Source of the DNA: Chitinophagaceae bacterium
GTDB lineage: Bacteria; Bacteroidota; Bacteroidia; Chitinophagales; Chitinophagaceae
Direction of reading: 5' to 3'
Assembly (NCBI GenBank): GCA_947454155.1
Contig: CANGIT010000002.1
Span: 1 to 64,000 of the forward strand
DNA length: 64,000 nucleotides
Part shown: one piece after another, positions 45,750 to 56,049 of the stretch
Layout: each line of letters begins with the position of its first letter
How positions within the stretch are numbered: the stretch's first letter is position 1
The notes under the pieces: model-generated
What the model saw: only the letters and a program-made list of their open reading frames with translations
Databases searched by the model: none
Told to the model about the DNA's origin: nothing
Translations under genes and position numbers: made by a program

Positions 45750-47012
45750 ATGTCCAGCAGAAGAGCATTTATAAAGTCAGGAGCCATTGCCGCATTCGGA
45801 ATCAGTTGGGGCGGCGTGCCCGGGTTTGTAGCCCGAGCCGCAGCAGGGTTTAAACAAAACCGTTTGTACAAGAAGAATAAAATTCTCGTGTGCATATTCC
45901 AGCGCGGCGCCATGGATGGACTCATGGCTGTTACACCTTACACCGACGCCTACCTGAAAAAAGCGCGCCCAACCATTTTCATGTCGGCAGCCGCATCCGA
46001 AAAGGAACGGTTGTTCGATCTCGATGGCACTTATGGGTTACATCCTGCATTCGGTTCTTTGTTTCCGATGTTCTCTTCCAAACAACTGGCGATTGTTCAT
46101 GGTATCGGCTCTCCCAATAATACAAGATCTCATTTTGATGCTCAGGACTACATGGAAACCGGTACGCCATTCGATAAAGGAACGCAAAGCGGCTGGTTGA
46201 ACAGGGTCATGAACTTTATGCCACACGATGCCTCTGCTTTCAGGGCTGTAAGCATCACGCCCTCCATGCCCCGTTCGTTCTACGGCCTCAATCCTGTTGT
46301 TTCTGTGGCTAATCTTGGCGACTTCGCCATTCGCAACCGCAAAAATATGCCGGGCGGAAATCTTGCCGCCACCAGTTTTGAAGAGCTTTATGATGAAGCC
46401 GCCTCTGGGTTGGTGCGTGAAACAGGGAAGGAAACTTTTGATGCGGTGAAGATGTTGTCTGGCATCGACGTGAAAAAATATCAACCCGCCAACGGCGCCG
46501 AATACACGAATAGTCAGCTGGGTAATTCATTGAAACAACTAGCTCAACTCATCAAGGCAGACGTGGGACTTGAAATCGGTTTTGCAGAGTCTACAGGCTG
46601 GGATACCCATTTTAACCAGGGTACACTTAATGGAAATTTTGCGAAAAGCGCCACCGATTTGTCTGATAATATCGCCGCTTTATGGAAAGACCTGGGGGCA
46701 GATTTGCAGGATAATGTTACGATCATGACCATGACCGAATTTGGCCGCACGGTGAAACAGAACGGAAGTGGTGGTACAGATCATGGAAGAGCTTCCTGTA
46801 ATTTTATTTTGGGTAATGATGTGATGGGTGGTAAAGTGTTTGGCGAACTGAAATCACTGGCACCCGAATATCTGGAGGATGGTCGCGATTTGCCTGTAAC
46901 TACTGACTTTAGAGCTGTTTTCAATGATGTGGCCGGTCGTCATCTGCAATTGCAGCATTATAACTCACTCTTCCCCGACTGGAAAGGCAATGACCTCCGG
47001 ATCATTCTTTAA
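45750..47012 (+). CDS. DUF1501 family protein with Tat signal
   Basis: 420 residues. The N-terminus has a twin-arginine signal (SSRRAFIKSGAIAAFG), so the protein is exported folded, probably with a cofactor. The body resembles DUF1501/sulfatase-like phosphatase-fold proteins (CIFQRGAMDGLM, TRSHFDAQDYMETG, GWDTHF, TMTEFGRTVKQNGSGGTDHG). The function is unknown. It follows the DUF1800 gene by 10 bp, the usual pair order. Its 3' end overlaps the next convergent gene by 48 bp. Confidence 0.9.
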   Translation: MSSRRAFIKSGAIAAFGISWGGVPGFVARAAAGFKQNRLYKKNKILVCIFQRGAMDGLMAVTPYTDAYLKKARPTIFMSAAASEKERLFDLDGTYGLHPAFGSLFPMFSSKQLAIVHGIGSPNNTRSHFDAQDYMETGTPFDKGTQSGWLNRVMNFMPHDASAFRAVSITPSMPRSFYGLNPVVSVANLGDFAIRNRKNMPGGNLAATSFEELYDEAASGLVRETGKETFDAVKMLSGIDVKKYQPANGAEYTNSQLGNSLKQLAQLIKADVGLEIGFAESTGWDTHFNQGTLNGNFAKSATDLSDNIAALWKDLGADLQDNVTIMTMTEFGRTVKQNGSGGTDHGRASCNFILGNDVMGGKVFGELKSLAPEYLEDGRDLPVTTDFRAVFNDVAGRHLQLQHYNSLFPDWKGNDLRIIL

Positions 47013-47552
47013 AGCCTCCCAACGCAACAATGCGCTTTTCATTTTTCTTTTGATGAAAGTACTGTGCATGGTTTTTAATCCTCCTGCTCCCATGGTGGCA
47101 TAGGCCATCAGCAATAAACCCGAGTGATTATACATTTGCAAGGGCAATACTACTATGGAAAGTCCGATTACAAACAAGACAAAACCATTGGTGATTCCTT
47201 TTCCGGCCTTCGTCATTTTTATTTTGATGTCTTGCTTTATCTTCTCTAAATACAGGCTGATTTCTTCCTCATTGCAATTTTGTTCCATCATGTAGGCCTT
47301 GAGCTGGTAGAGATTCCAGCCACTTTCATAAAAAGCAAATAGTCTTTCCGCAAATAAATTGTTGATGGTGAAGTAACGCTCTTGAGATACAGTAGCCAAA
47401 GGGGAGGGCATGATATTTCTTCGCTTCATTTCCTGAATCAATATTTCCCTCGCAGCAGGAATGAGGCCGCCGATTTCGAATTCGTACAAGTCGGTCAGCT
47501 GTTTGTCGCTCATGGTGCGGTAGCGTGCGGCGATTTCTTGATGGAAGCTCAA
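46965..47552 (-). CDS. Unknown membrane protein, two helices
   Basis: 195 residues. A soluble N-terminal region (residues 1-115) has a helix-loop pattern, then two membrane helices at about 125-160 (FVLFVIGLSIVVLPLQM and LLLMAYATMG). No known family recognised. The start is uncertain: TTG at 47552 or ATG at 47513. Its tail overlaps the DUF1501 gene by 48 bp. Confidence 0.65.
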   Translation of the reverse strand: MSFHQEIAARYRTMSDKQLTDLYEFEIGGLIPAAREILIQEMKRRNIMPSPLATVSQERYFTINNLFAERLFAFYESGWNLYQLKAYMMEQNCNEEEISLYLEKIKQDIKIKMTKAGKGITNGFVLFVIGLSIVVLPLQMYNHSGLLLMAYATMGAGGLKTMHSTFIKRKMKSALLRWEALKNDPEVIAFPVGEE

Positions 47553-47640
47553 AGTGGATATTTTTGGAGTGGGTGATTACGGAAAAAACGATAGGTGTTG
47601 ATAAATTGAATATTTTCGCGACGCACCAAATTAATTCAAT

Positions 47641-48039
47641 TTGCAGACTTTATTCATATCTCTTGCTTTTGTTTCAGGATTTGCCGTCGCCTGGCTGATT
47701 CGCACCATCGCGTTGAATAAAGAAATCAGGTCGCATAAAAGTACCGAAGGTTTGCTGGAGAGCGAAAGGCTGATCAAGGAAACCCTGCGCAAAGAAAGTG
47801 CCCTGGCATTTCAACTCAAAGAAACATTGGAGGCCGAAATGAATAAAAAGCTGAAAGAAGCGCAGATGGAATTGAAGCGCATGGATGAAGACATCTTGCT
47901 GATGCAAAAAAGCAACGAGGAGACCGAAGAGTTATTGAAGAAGGGCCAGCCCGAACTTCATCAGCTGAAACTCAAGCTGATTGAGGCGAACAATACGATA
48001 GCACGACTAAAAGCACAGCTGAATCAGTCGACTCAATGA
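47641..48039 (+). CDS. Membrane-anchored coiled-coil protein
   Basis: 132 residues. One N-terminal membrane helix (residues 2-20), then a continuous Glu/Lys-rich coiled coil to the end. It starts with TTG at 47641, as a stop codon lies 7 bases upstream in frame. TATTTTCG at 47611-47618 may be a -7 box. The function is unknown; cell-envelope scaffolding is one possibility. Confidence 0.7.
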   Translation: MQTLFISLAFVSGFAVAWLIRTIALNKEIRSHKSTEGLLESERLIKETLRKESALAFQLKETLEAEMNKKLKEAQMELKRMDEDILLMQKSNEETEELLKKGQPELHQLKLKLIEANNTIARLKAQLNQSTQ

Positions 48040-48115
48040 TATGTGATGGGAAGTAATCATGAGAACAAAGGTATTTTGAAATGATTTATTAAGCTCAAAT
48101 AAAAAATGATTCCGG

Positions 48116-49147
48116 ATGAAAAAAATGAAATGGTTGTTGTTTATTGTCGCTGTATTGCTGATCATCTGGATCTCGGGTCCTTCTCCACAAAAACCGCTGT
48201 ATAGCACCGCGATGCCTGAAGTGCCAGCTTACGTTGACTTGGATTCATTCATTGCTTCCCAGGAAAGCGCTCATCGCATCAAATCCGATAATGAGGCGCG
48301 CATCGAATGGTACGACTCTTCTCATCAACCCACTGAATACGCGATCGTTTATTTGCACGGGTTCTCAGCCTCGCACGAAGAAGGTGCTCCTGTTCATCGG
48401 GATATGGCCAAGCGTTTTGGTTGCAACCTTTATTTGTCCAGGCTATCACAACATGGTATTGATACTTCTGAACAACTGATGAATTTGACTGCCGATAATT
48501 ACTGGGAGTCGGCCAAGCAAGCCCTGGCCATCGGGGAAAAAATTGGCAAAAAAGTAATCTTGATGGGTGTGAGCACCGGCGCAACGCAAGCCATACAGCT
48601 GGCTGCGGCCTTCCCCGATGATGTGGCGGGACTAATTTTGTATTCACCCAATATCGCCATCAATGATCCCAATGCCTGGTTGCTGAACGATCATTGGGGA
48701 TTACAGATAGCACGACTGGTGAAAAAGAGCAACTACAACGACCCTGCCGATCCTCGTCCGGTTTATAAAAAATACTGGAACAAGCCTTATCGTCTCGAAT
48801 CGTTGGTAGCCTTGCAGGAAATGCTGGAAACGTCCATGACACCTGAGGTCTTCAAAAAAGTGAAACAGCCGGTTTTGATGTTGTATTATTACAAAGATGA
48901 GGCCCATCAGGATCCTGTGGTTAAAGTCAGTTCCATGAAGGAAATGTTTGAGCAGCTGGGAACACCCGCCGAACAAAAGGTTCAAAAAGCGATGCCCAAT
49001 ACCGGCGACCATGTGATTGCTTCACCCATCAAATCGAAAGATGTAGATGGTGTTGAAAAAGAAACCATCAATTTCCTCAAGCAAATCATGGGATTGAAGG
49101 AAATATTTACCATCACCCTACAACCTGATCAAGGTTTCTTTTTTTAA
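48116..49147 (+). CDS. Alpha/beta hydrolase, membrane-anchored or secreted
   Basis: 343 residues. An N-terminal hydrophobic helix (residues 5-20) acts as anchor or signal. The hydrolase fold has an oxyanion loop YLHGFSASHEE, the nucleophile elbow GVSTGAT (Ser), and a likely acid/His pair near YKDEAHQDP and NTGDHVIASP. Lipase/esterase or carboxylesterase activity is likely; the substrate is unknown. Confidence 0.85.
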   Translation: MKKMKWLLFIVAVLLIIWISGPSPQKPLYSTAMPEVPAYVDLDSFIASQESAHRIKSDNEARIEWYDSSHQPTEYAIVYLHGFSASHEEGAPVHRDMAKRFGCNLYLSRLSQHGIDTSEQLMNLTADNYWESAKQALAIGEKIGKKVILMGVSTGATQAIQLAAAFPDDVAGLILYSPNIAINDPNAWLLNDHWGLQIARLVKKSNYNDPADPRPVYKKYWNKPYRLESLVALQEMLETSMTPEVFKKVKQPVLMLYYYKDEAHQDPVVKVSSMKEMFEQLGTPAEQKVQKAMPNTGDHVIASPIKSKDVDGVEKETINFLKQIMGLKEIFTITLQPDQGFFF

Positions 49148-49199
49148 AACCCATTTATTCTCAGTTCTCCCTAATTTCAAGTAATTTCGGCCGTCTAAA

Positions 49200-49217
49200 A
49201 AAAGGCCTTGGCCTTTT
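49200..49217 (+). terminator. Possible terminator after the alpha/beta hydrolase gene
   Basis: AAAAGGCC-TT-GGCCTTTT forms a tight 8-bp stem, with only four Ts. It could stop transcription of the hydrolase, but the T-run is weak. Confidence 0.4.
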
Positions 49218-49267
49218 CTGCTATCCTTTCGAAAATCCTCAACTCCTCCTCCTTAAGAAAGATAATT

Positions 49268-49283
49268 CCGGAATCATTTCCGG
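49268..49283. repeat. Small inverted repeat before the M36 gene
   Basis: CCGGAA-TCAT-TTCCGG, a perfect 6-bp stem, lies 26 bases before the ATG of the giant peptidase. It could be an operator or part of the leader. Confidence 0.45.
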
Positions 49284-49309
49284 TCCCGTTCATTTGCATA
49301 AACTACATT

Positions 49310-52300
49310 ATGAAAAAGCATTGGCTGTTATTCGTATTCCTATTTGTAACCAATTCGCTGTTTGCGCAACAAAAAGATGTTGAAAAAGCAGAAGCCATGA
49401 AACTGGTTGTAGCCCATCAAAAAACAATCGGACTCACCGATCAGCAACTTTCGGAACTATCTGTTTCTAGTTCTTATTATAGACCTGAATCAGGAATCCG
49501 CATGGTTTATTTGCAGCAGACTTATCAGTCGATACCGGTGTTCAATAAAATGTTGGTGCTGGCTTTTAAAGATGGTCGACCAGTTTCACACACCGGTGAA
49601 ATGTTAGCTTACATCAGTCAAAAAGTCAATAGCACAAATGGCATTCCGGTTGTTTCTGTTTTGGATGCCTTACGTGCGGTATATACTGACCTCAATATTC
49701 ACCCAACATCATCACCTAAAATCATTTCTTCAACCCCTGAAATGATTGTTGTTGATGGAACGGGGGTTTCAGCAATTGATATGATCGCAACCAAAGCATG
49801 GCTTCCTTTAGGCGATAAAGAAGTGAAGCTCACCTGGCAAATTGAAATAGCACCTTTGAAAACCTCTGACCATTTGCTGGTGCGTGTGGATGCTTTAACA
49901 GGAAAAGTGATTGATAAGAATAATTATACGGTGTATGAGAAGTTTGATGAAATAATACCTGGCCTGAAAATTGAAATTGAAAAAGGGGGTACTGATCAAT
50001 CATTACTGCAAAATTCTCCTCAGGTGGTGAGTTCGGCTACTTATCGTGTGATCCCTTATCCTGCCGAAAGTCCGATCCATGCCGGTGGAGCCTCCGCGTT
50101 AAAAACTGATCCCTGGACCTGGGCACCTGGTAATGCCACCACCAACTTGTGGAATTATGACGGCACTACTTACTACGACAGCACAAGAGGAAACAATGTT
50201 TATGCGCAGGAAGATAGAGATAACAGCAACACCACTTATGGTCGTACAGCAATTTCTTCTACTGCTCAGCCATCACTTACTATTGATTATACGCCCGATT
50301 ATACACAGGCACCTACGATTACTGCCAATCAACGCTTCGCTACGGCCAATCTTTTCTATTGGAACAACCTGATGCATGATATTTTGTACAAGTATGGATT
50401 TGATGAAGTTTCAGGTAATTTTCAGGCCACCAACATGGGTCGTGGTGGGCTTGGAAACGATTTTGTGGTGGCGGATGCGCAGGATGCCGGAGGGACTAAC
50501 AATGCCAATTTCTCCACGCCAGTGGACGGCAGTCTGCCACGTATGCAGATGTACATCTTCAACTACACTACACCTAACCGTGATGGTGATTTGGATAATG
50601 GGGTGATCACCCACGAATATGGCCATGGGTTGAGCAATCGTCTCACCGGTGGCCCTGCTAATTCATCATGTCTTAGCAATCTTGAAGAAGGTGGCGAGGG
50701 ATGGAGTGATTATGTGGCGCTGATGACTACCACCAATTGGGCAACGGCTTCAGTCAATGATGGTGCTTTGGCGCATCCCATAGGTACGTATGTACTGGGA
50801 CAAGCTACCACAGGTGCGGGTATACGAACTTATCCCTATTCCACCAATATGACCATCAATCCCTGGACTTATGGCATGATGACTGCGTCGGGAGGAGAGG
50901 TGCATAAGATAGGAGAGATCTGGTGTGCTGCTTTGTGGGATATGACCTGGGAATTGATTGCTATGGATGGCATCAATCCTAATTTGTTTAATCTTGCTGG
51001 AGGTGGTGGAAATACCGCAGCCTTGAAGCTGGTGCTGGAAGGAATGCGTTTGCAGCCTTGCAGTCCGGGTTATATTGATGCGCGCAATGCAATATTGAAA
51101 GCGGATTCTTTGTTCTACAATGGCAAATACAGTTGTGCCATCTGGAAAGCTTTTGCCAGAAGAGGGATGGGACGATTTGCTTCTCAGGGTTCATCCAACA
51201 GTACCATAGATCAGGTGGCGGATTATACCGATAACGGCGGCATTAGCATGAGATTGACACAAAGTGTCACACAACAACAGGAAGGGTTAAACGTAACGTA
51301 TACCACCACCGTAAATGCCGGAAGCTGCGGGGCAGTTTCAAATTACATATTAAGAGATACATTGCCCTCCAATGTAACTTATGTATCCGGCGGTACTTAT
51401 GATTCGACCAATCGGGTGGTGAGCTTTCCGGTGAATGTAGGCGTGGGCGGATCACAATCCTATTCATTCACTGTCACCATCAATCAAGGGAGTTATTATG
51501 CCCCCATCGGCTTGCTTGATGAAACCGTACCTTCAACTACAATTTCATCTTTCTGGACAAAATCATCCACTACTACAACACTTTGGACCACATCCACTGC
51601 GCAAAGCACCAGCGCCCCCAATTCTTTATTTTCGGCTAATCTTACAACTGTTTCCGATCAGAAACTCGAAACCACCAATGCGTTCACCATACCTGCCAAC
51701 CCTCCTTATTTCACCTTTATGGGTTACATCAATTCGGAAGCTTCATGGGATGGTGGGGTTGTGGAAATTTCAACCAACAATGGAACTACATGGACGGATT
51801 TAGGTGCGCAAATGATTTCCGGGGGCTATACTGGTGCGCTGAGCAGCAGTACTAACCCACTGAGTGGTCGTTCTGCTTTCAATGGCAATGGCGGGGGATT
51901 TGTGAAAACGACAATCAATTTGTCTTCTTTTGCAGGACAGTCAGTGAAAATCAGGTTCCGTTTCGGGTCTGATGCAAGTGTGGCCGGAACAGGCTGGTGG
52001 GTAGATGATATCCAAATGAAAAACATCGCCCAGGTCAACATCCGATCTAATCTTTTCAATGCCACTAACGTAAGAACTTACTTTAGTGACACGTCTACAA
52101 TTATTTTGCAAGGCAGCTCATGTGTGGCGGGCAATATTTCATCTCAGCCGTCTTCAGTCACCTTGTGTGCCGGTGCATCAGCAAGTTTCACAGTGGCTGC
52201 TTACGGAACAGCACTCACTTATCAATGGCAGCAAAGCACCAATGGCGGCTCTTCCTTTGCCAATATTTCCGGTGCAACAGCCAATAGTTTATCATTGACC

Positions 52301-55300
52301 TCACTTACCACCGCATCCAACAACTATCAATATCGTTGTGTGATCAATGGTACTTGTACCGTCAATTTGATTTCCAATGAAGCTACGCTATTGGTGAATG
52401 CATTGCCCAATAACGCTGTAGCCGTAAATGCTTCGCGTTGCGGAGCAGGAACGGTAGCGATTTCCGCCAGTTCGGGGGCAGGCGAAACAGTTGATTGGTA
52501 TGCGGACCTCAATGGCAATACTTTGTTACAGGCAGGCAATAACGTTTTTGTTACAGGCGCTATCAATACGACGACCAGTTATTATGCTTTAACAAGAAAT
52601 ACCACAACGGGTTGTTTGGCAGCATCAAGAACACAAGTGACGGCTACTGTAAAGTCAACTAGCAACAGTAGTACTAATATCACAGCCTGCAATAGTTATG
52701 CATGGAATGGCAATTCGTATACAACAAGCGGAGTTTATACCTTCACAACCACCAACACAGTGGGTTGTGATTCTGTGGCAACATTGAATCTGACGATAAA
52801 AAAATCAACTACATCAACACAAAGTATTTCGGCTTGTAACAGTTATGCATGGAATGGAAATACGTATACGACAAGTGGAGTATATACCTTCACAACCACC
52901 AACGCAGTGGGCTGTGATTCTGTGGCAACATTGAACCTGACGATAAAAAAATCAACTACATCAACACAAAGCATTTCGGCTTGTAGCAGTTATGCATGGA
53001 ATGGTAATACGTATACAACAAGTGGAGTTTATACCTTCACAACCACTAATGCTGTAGGTTGTGATTCTGTGGCAACATTGAATCTGACGATAAAAAAATC
53101 AACTACATCAACACAAAGCATTTCGGCTTGTAACAGTTATGCATGGAATGGCAATACATACACTACCAGCGGTGTTTATACATTCGCTACTACTAATGCT
53201 GCCGGCTGTGATTCAGTAGCTACTTTGCATCTTGCTATTAGCAACTTGGCTACTAGCACTTCAGTTGTCAGCGCATGCGGTCATTATACTTGGAATGGTA
53301 ATGATTACTCCACCAGCGGCACTTATACTTTTGCAACTCAGGCGCAATCAGGCTGTGATTCAATGGCAACGCTTCAACTAACTATTCTACAAACTTCGTC
53401 AAGTTTGTCTGTGGTCAATGCTTGCGACAGTTATGACTGGAATGGTAACACATATACTGTAAGCGGTACCTACAGTTTTACTTCTACTAACGCTGCGGGT
53501 TGTGACTCTGTGGCCTCCTTGCAACTTACCCTGGGAAAAAAATCTTTAAGCACTACCGCATTGGGAATTTGTTCATCACAACTGCCATATCATTGGAATG
53601 GATTGAGTTGTAATGCTGGTGGGCTGTATGTTGTAACCCTGGTCAATGCATCAGGTTGTGACTCATTAGCGAAACTATTGTTGGATGTGGCACAAGTACC
53701 ACAGGTTTATGCTGTTACCGGAGGTGGTACCTATCCCACAGGTGGGGCTGGTATGGTAGTGGGCTTGTCGGGTTCTGAAATTGGTGTTCAGTACCAGTTG
53801 TTATTCAATGGCACTGCAATAGGCAGCACGGTGGCCGGAACAGGATCGGCCATCACATTCGGCAATCAGACTTCAGAAGGGGTATACAGCGTAACTGCAG
53901 CTCCCGGCTCATTGTGCGCTTTGACGATGGGTGGATCTGTTTCCATCAGCATTTCTTCGGCTCCGCCTAACAGTTATGCTGTGTCGGGGGGCGGATATTA
54001 TTGTGCTTCCACATCCGGAGTAGCCATTGGCTTGTCGGGTTCGGAAATCAATGTGTCTTACCAATTGATGAGAAGTAATGGAACCGTGACTGTGGGCACG
54101 GCAATACAGGGAACTGGTGCTGCCATCAGTTTTGGCAATCAAACTATAGCTGACACCTACATCGTCAAAGCCATCAATAATGTCAATGGCCTGAATGCGA
54201 TGATGAATGGCAGTGCCACTGTAAGCGTAATTTCTTCCACGGTGGCGGCTGCCACTCCAGGGACAATCACAGGACCAGCTGCGGTTTGTATTTACATCAA
54301 TCAGGGTACAGCCATTTATACCATCAGAAAGGTAGCTAATGCTACTTCTTATGTATGGACGGTACCTGCAGGGGCAAGTATTGTTGGCAATGCCACAGAT
54401 ACCATGGTCATGGTAGCCTATACTGCAGCATTCACTTCAGGCAATATTTCTGTTGTCGCTAAAAATGCTTGTTTCAATAATTCGACAAGCACAGCCAGAA
54501 CATTGGCTGTATCAAAAACGATTCCGGCTGCGCCTTCGTCTATTGTTGGTTTGATTGATGTTTGTGCGGCCATTGGAGGCGATGCTACAAGCATTCCAGT
54601 AATTTACACTATAAATAAAGTAGCCAACGCTTCATCATATCTTTGGGCGGTGCCGACCGGCGTTTCTATCATATCTGGTCAAGGCGATACAGCCGTTTAT
54701 CTGACTTTTGCCTCATCTTTTGTCTCCGGTAACATTACTGTTCAATCATTAAGTCCATGCGGCAACAGTACTACAACAAAATCTTTGACTGTTTACAAGC
54801 GAGTGGCTGCTACGCCTGCAGCGATACAAAAGGAATTTTCCCCCAGTGTTGTTGCAGTTACCAGCATCTGTGGTTTGGTGTCGGAAATTTACAAAGTAAA
54901 AAAAGTAACCTATGCCACTTCTTATAACTGGTCGATGAGTGTAGGGGCGTATGCCAATATTTCACATCTGAATCCTGCCGGAGCGAATGACACGGCAGTA
55001 GTGGTTTATTTCCTGCCGGGGATAACGAAAGATACATTGAGAGTTTCGGCGGTGACACCTTGCGCTGCTAGTGCTCAAAAAACGGTAGTGTTGAGTGCTG
55101 TCAATACACCACCAGCCGTAAGCGGACTAACAGGAACGGCTACTCCTTGTATTGGAAATGTGTTGGCTTATACGGCAACAGCTACTTTGCCTACGAGCTC
55201 GCAATCGGCGATTGCCACTTACCGTTGGACAATACCCGCCAATACATCCATCATCTCTGCAGCCTCAGATAGCTCAACGATAAATTTATCATACAATGCC

Positions 55301-55978
55301 GGATTCAATGGGGGCTCGATATCCGTAAAAGGACAAAGCGCATGTGGTATCACTGGTACGGCCAAATCACTGAGTTTGCAGTATCTCACGCCAACACCAA
55401 CCAGCATAACGTCATCTACCGGCGCCTATAATTTCTGTATCGGAACAACAGCTACTTTTACAGCGGTTGTTCCTGCTCCTTCTGCCACACAACGCGCTGC
55501 TGTGGTTTATCGATGGACGAAGCCAGTCAATACATCCATCATCTCTGCAGCAACAGATAGCAGTTTCATTGTTTTACAGTTCAATACAGGATATAACGGC
55601 GGCAGTGTTACTGTCAAGGGGCAAACTGCATGCGGTGTGCAGGGTACGGCCAAGTCACAAGCCATTACACATACAGGCTGTGCAACCGGCACTAAAATTT
55701 CAACACTGATTGCAGTAAATACAGGGTTGAATGATGGGCAAGAGACAGTAGTCAATGTATTTCCCAATCCGGGTGCAGGACCATTTAAAGTAAATGTTTC
55801 GGGTGGCGAACTGATAACAGGGTTAAGAATTATGGATTTGCAGGGTAGGGTTGTTTTTGTGAAAGATAATATTTTGAAAAATACAATGACCATAGGAGAG
55901 GGTTTGACCAGTGGCGCTTATTGGCTCGAAGTACAAACAAAATACAAACGCACTGTTGTAAAACTGATCAAGGAATAA
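49310..55978 (+). CDS. Giant secreted M36 (fungalysin) metallopeptidase with repeats and T9SS domain
   Basis: 2222 residues from the ATG at 49310; the longer frame adds no conserved sequence. Order: signal peptide; FTP/PepSY-like propeptide (about 25-200); M36 catalytic domain (about 210-640) with zinc site H435-E-Y-G-H439 and the likely third ligand Glu463 in EGGEGWSDY; a DUF11-like domain and a jelly-roll domain (to about 905); Ig-like units; seven GCDS repeats of 49 residues (about 1125-1460); PKD-like modules; and a Por sorting domain (NVFPNPGAGPFKV to the end). It is a surface or secreted protease. The same repeat type occurs in the protein at the window start. Confidence 0.94.
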   Translation: MKKHWLLFVFLFVTNSLFAQQKDVEKAEAMKLVVAHQKTIGLTDQQLSELSVSSSYYRPESGIRMVYLQQTYQSIPVFNKMLVLAFKDGRPVSHTGEMLAYISQKVNSTNGIPVVSVLDALRAVYTDLNIHPTSSPKIISSTPEMIVVDGTGVSAIDMIATKAWLPLGDKEVKLTWQIEIAPLKTSDHLLVRVDALTGKVIDKNNYTVYEKFDEIIPGLKIEIEKGGTDQSLLQNSPQVVSSATYRVIPYPAESPIHAGGASALKTDPWTWAPGNATTNLWNYDGTTYYDSTRGNNVYAQEDRDNSNTTYGRTAISSTAQPSLTIDYTPDYTQAPTITANQRFATANLFYWNNLMHDILYKYGFDEVSGNFQATNMGRGGLGNDFVVADAQDAGGTNNANFSTPVDGSLPRMQMYIFNYTTPNRDGDLDNGVITHEYGHGLSNRLTGGPANSSCLSNLEEGGEGWSDYVALMTTTNWATASVNDGALAHPIGTYVLGQATTGAGIRTYPYSTNMTINPWTYGMMTASGGEVHKIGEIWCAALWDMTWELIAMDGINPNLFNLAGGGGNTAALKLVLEGMRLQPCSPGYIDARNAILKADSLFYNGKYSCAIWKAFARRGMGRFASQGSSNSTIDQVADYTDNGGISMRLTQSVTQQQEGLNVTYTTTVNAGSCGAVSNYILRDTLPSNVTYVSGGTYDSTNRVVSFPVNVGVGGSQSYSFTVTINQGSYYAPIGLLDETVPSTTISSFWTKSSTTTTLWTTSTAQSTSAPNSLFSANLTTVSDQKLETTNAFTIPANPPYFTFMGYINSEASWDGGVVEISTNNGTTWTDLGAQMISGGYTGALSSSTNPLSGRSAFNGNGGGFVKTTINLSSFAGQSVKIRFRFGSDASVAGTGWWVDDIQMKNIAQVNIRSNLFNATNVRTYFSDTSTIILQGSSCVAGNISSQPSSVTLCAGASASFTVAAYGTALTYQWQQSTNGGSSFANISGATANSLSLTSLTTASNNYQYRCVINGTCTVNLISNEATLLVNALPNNAVAVNASRCGAGTVAISASSGAGETVDWYADLNGNTLLQAGNNVFVTGAINTTTSYYALTRNTTTGCLAASRTQVTATVKSTSNSSTNITACNSYAWNGNSYTTSGVYTFTTTNTVGCDSVATLNLTIKKSTTSTQSISACNSYAWNGNTYTTSGVYTFTTTNAVGCDSVATLNLTIKKSTTSTQSISACSSYAWNGNTYTTSGVYTFTTTNAVGCDSVATLNLTIKKSTTSTQSISACNSYAWNGNTYTTSGVYTFATTNAAGCDSVATLHLAISNLATSTSVVSACGHYTWNGNDYSTSGTYTFATQAQSGCDSMATLQLTILQTSSSLSVVNACDSYDWNGNTYTVSGTYSFTSTNAAGCDSVASLQLTLGKKSLSTTALGICSSQLPYHWNGLSCNAGGLYVVTLVNASGCDSLAKLLLDVAQVPQVYAVTGGGTYPTGGAGMVVGLSGSEIGVQYQLLFNGTAIGSTVAGTGSAITFGNQTSEGVYSVTAAPGSLCALTMGGSVSISISSAPPNSYAVSGGGYYCASTSGVAIGLSGSEINVSYQLMRSNGTVTVGTAIQGTGAAISFGNQTIADTYIVKAINNVNGLNAMMNGSATVSVISSTVAAATPGTITGPAAVCIYINQGTAIYTIRKVANATSYVWTVPAGASIVGNATDTMVMVAYTAAFTSGNISVVAKNACFNNSTSTARTLAVSKTIPAAPSSIVGLIDVCAAIGGDATSIPVIYTINKVANASSYLWAVPTGVSIISGQGDTAVYLTFASSFVSGNITVQSLSPCGNSTTTKSLTVYKRVAATPAAIQKEFSPSVVAVTSICGLVSEIYKVKKVTYATSYNWSMSVGAYANISHLNPAGANDTAVVVYFLPGITKDTLRVSAVTPCAASAQKTVVLSAVNTPPAVSGLTGTATPCIGNVLAYTATATLPTSSQSAIATYRWTIPANTSIISAASDSSTINLSYNAGFNGGSISVKGQSACGITGTAKSLSLQYLTPTPTSITSSTGAYNFCIGTTATFTAVVPAPSATQRAAVVYRWTKPVNTSIISAATDSSFIVLQFNTGYNGGSVTVKGQTACGVQGTAKSQAITHTGCATGTKISTLIAVNTGLNDGQETVVNVFPNPGAGPFKVNVSGGELITGLRIMDLQGRVVFVKDNILKNTMTIGEGLTSGAYWLEVQTKYKRTVVKLIKE
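52684..53690 (+). repeat. 147-bp (49-aa) tandem units in the M36 peptidase gene
   Basis: Seven units of the GCDS type. The first four are nearly identical in DNA with an exact 147-bp step (matching points at 52791, 52938 and 53085), a sign of recent duplication. Units five to seven are more diverged. Confidence 0.9.
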
Positions 55979-55998
55979 TTCTCTGTATTGCAATCATT

Positions 55999-56033
55999 AA
56001 AAATGCCCGGTTGATTCGCCGGGCATTTTTTTT
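55999..56033. terminator. Bidirectional terminator between the M36 and coiled-coil genes
   Basis: AAAAATGCCCGG and CCGGGCATTTTT form a 12-bp stem around TTGATTCG, with A- and T-runs on both sides. Confidence 0.92.
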
Positions 56034-56049
56034 ATTTGAAATGATGAAA

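Noticed and set aside
49200..49283. Riboswitch before the giant peptidase gene
   Set aside because: Only two short hairpins are seen, with no conserved aptamer core that I could recognise.
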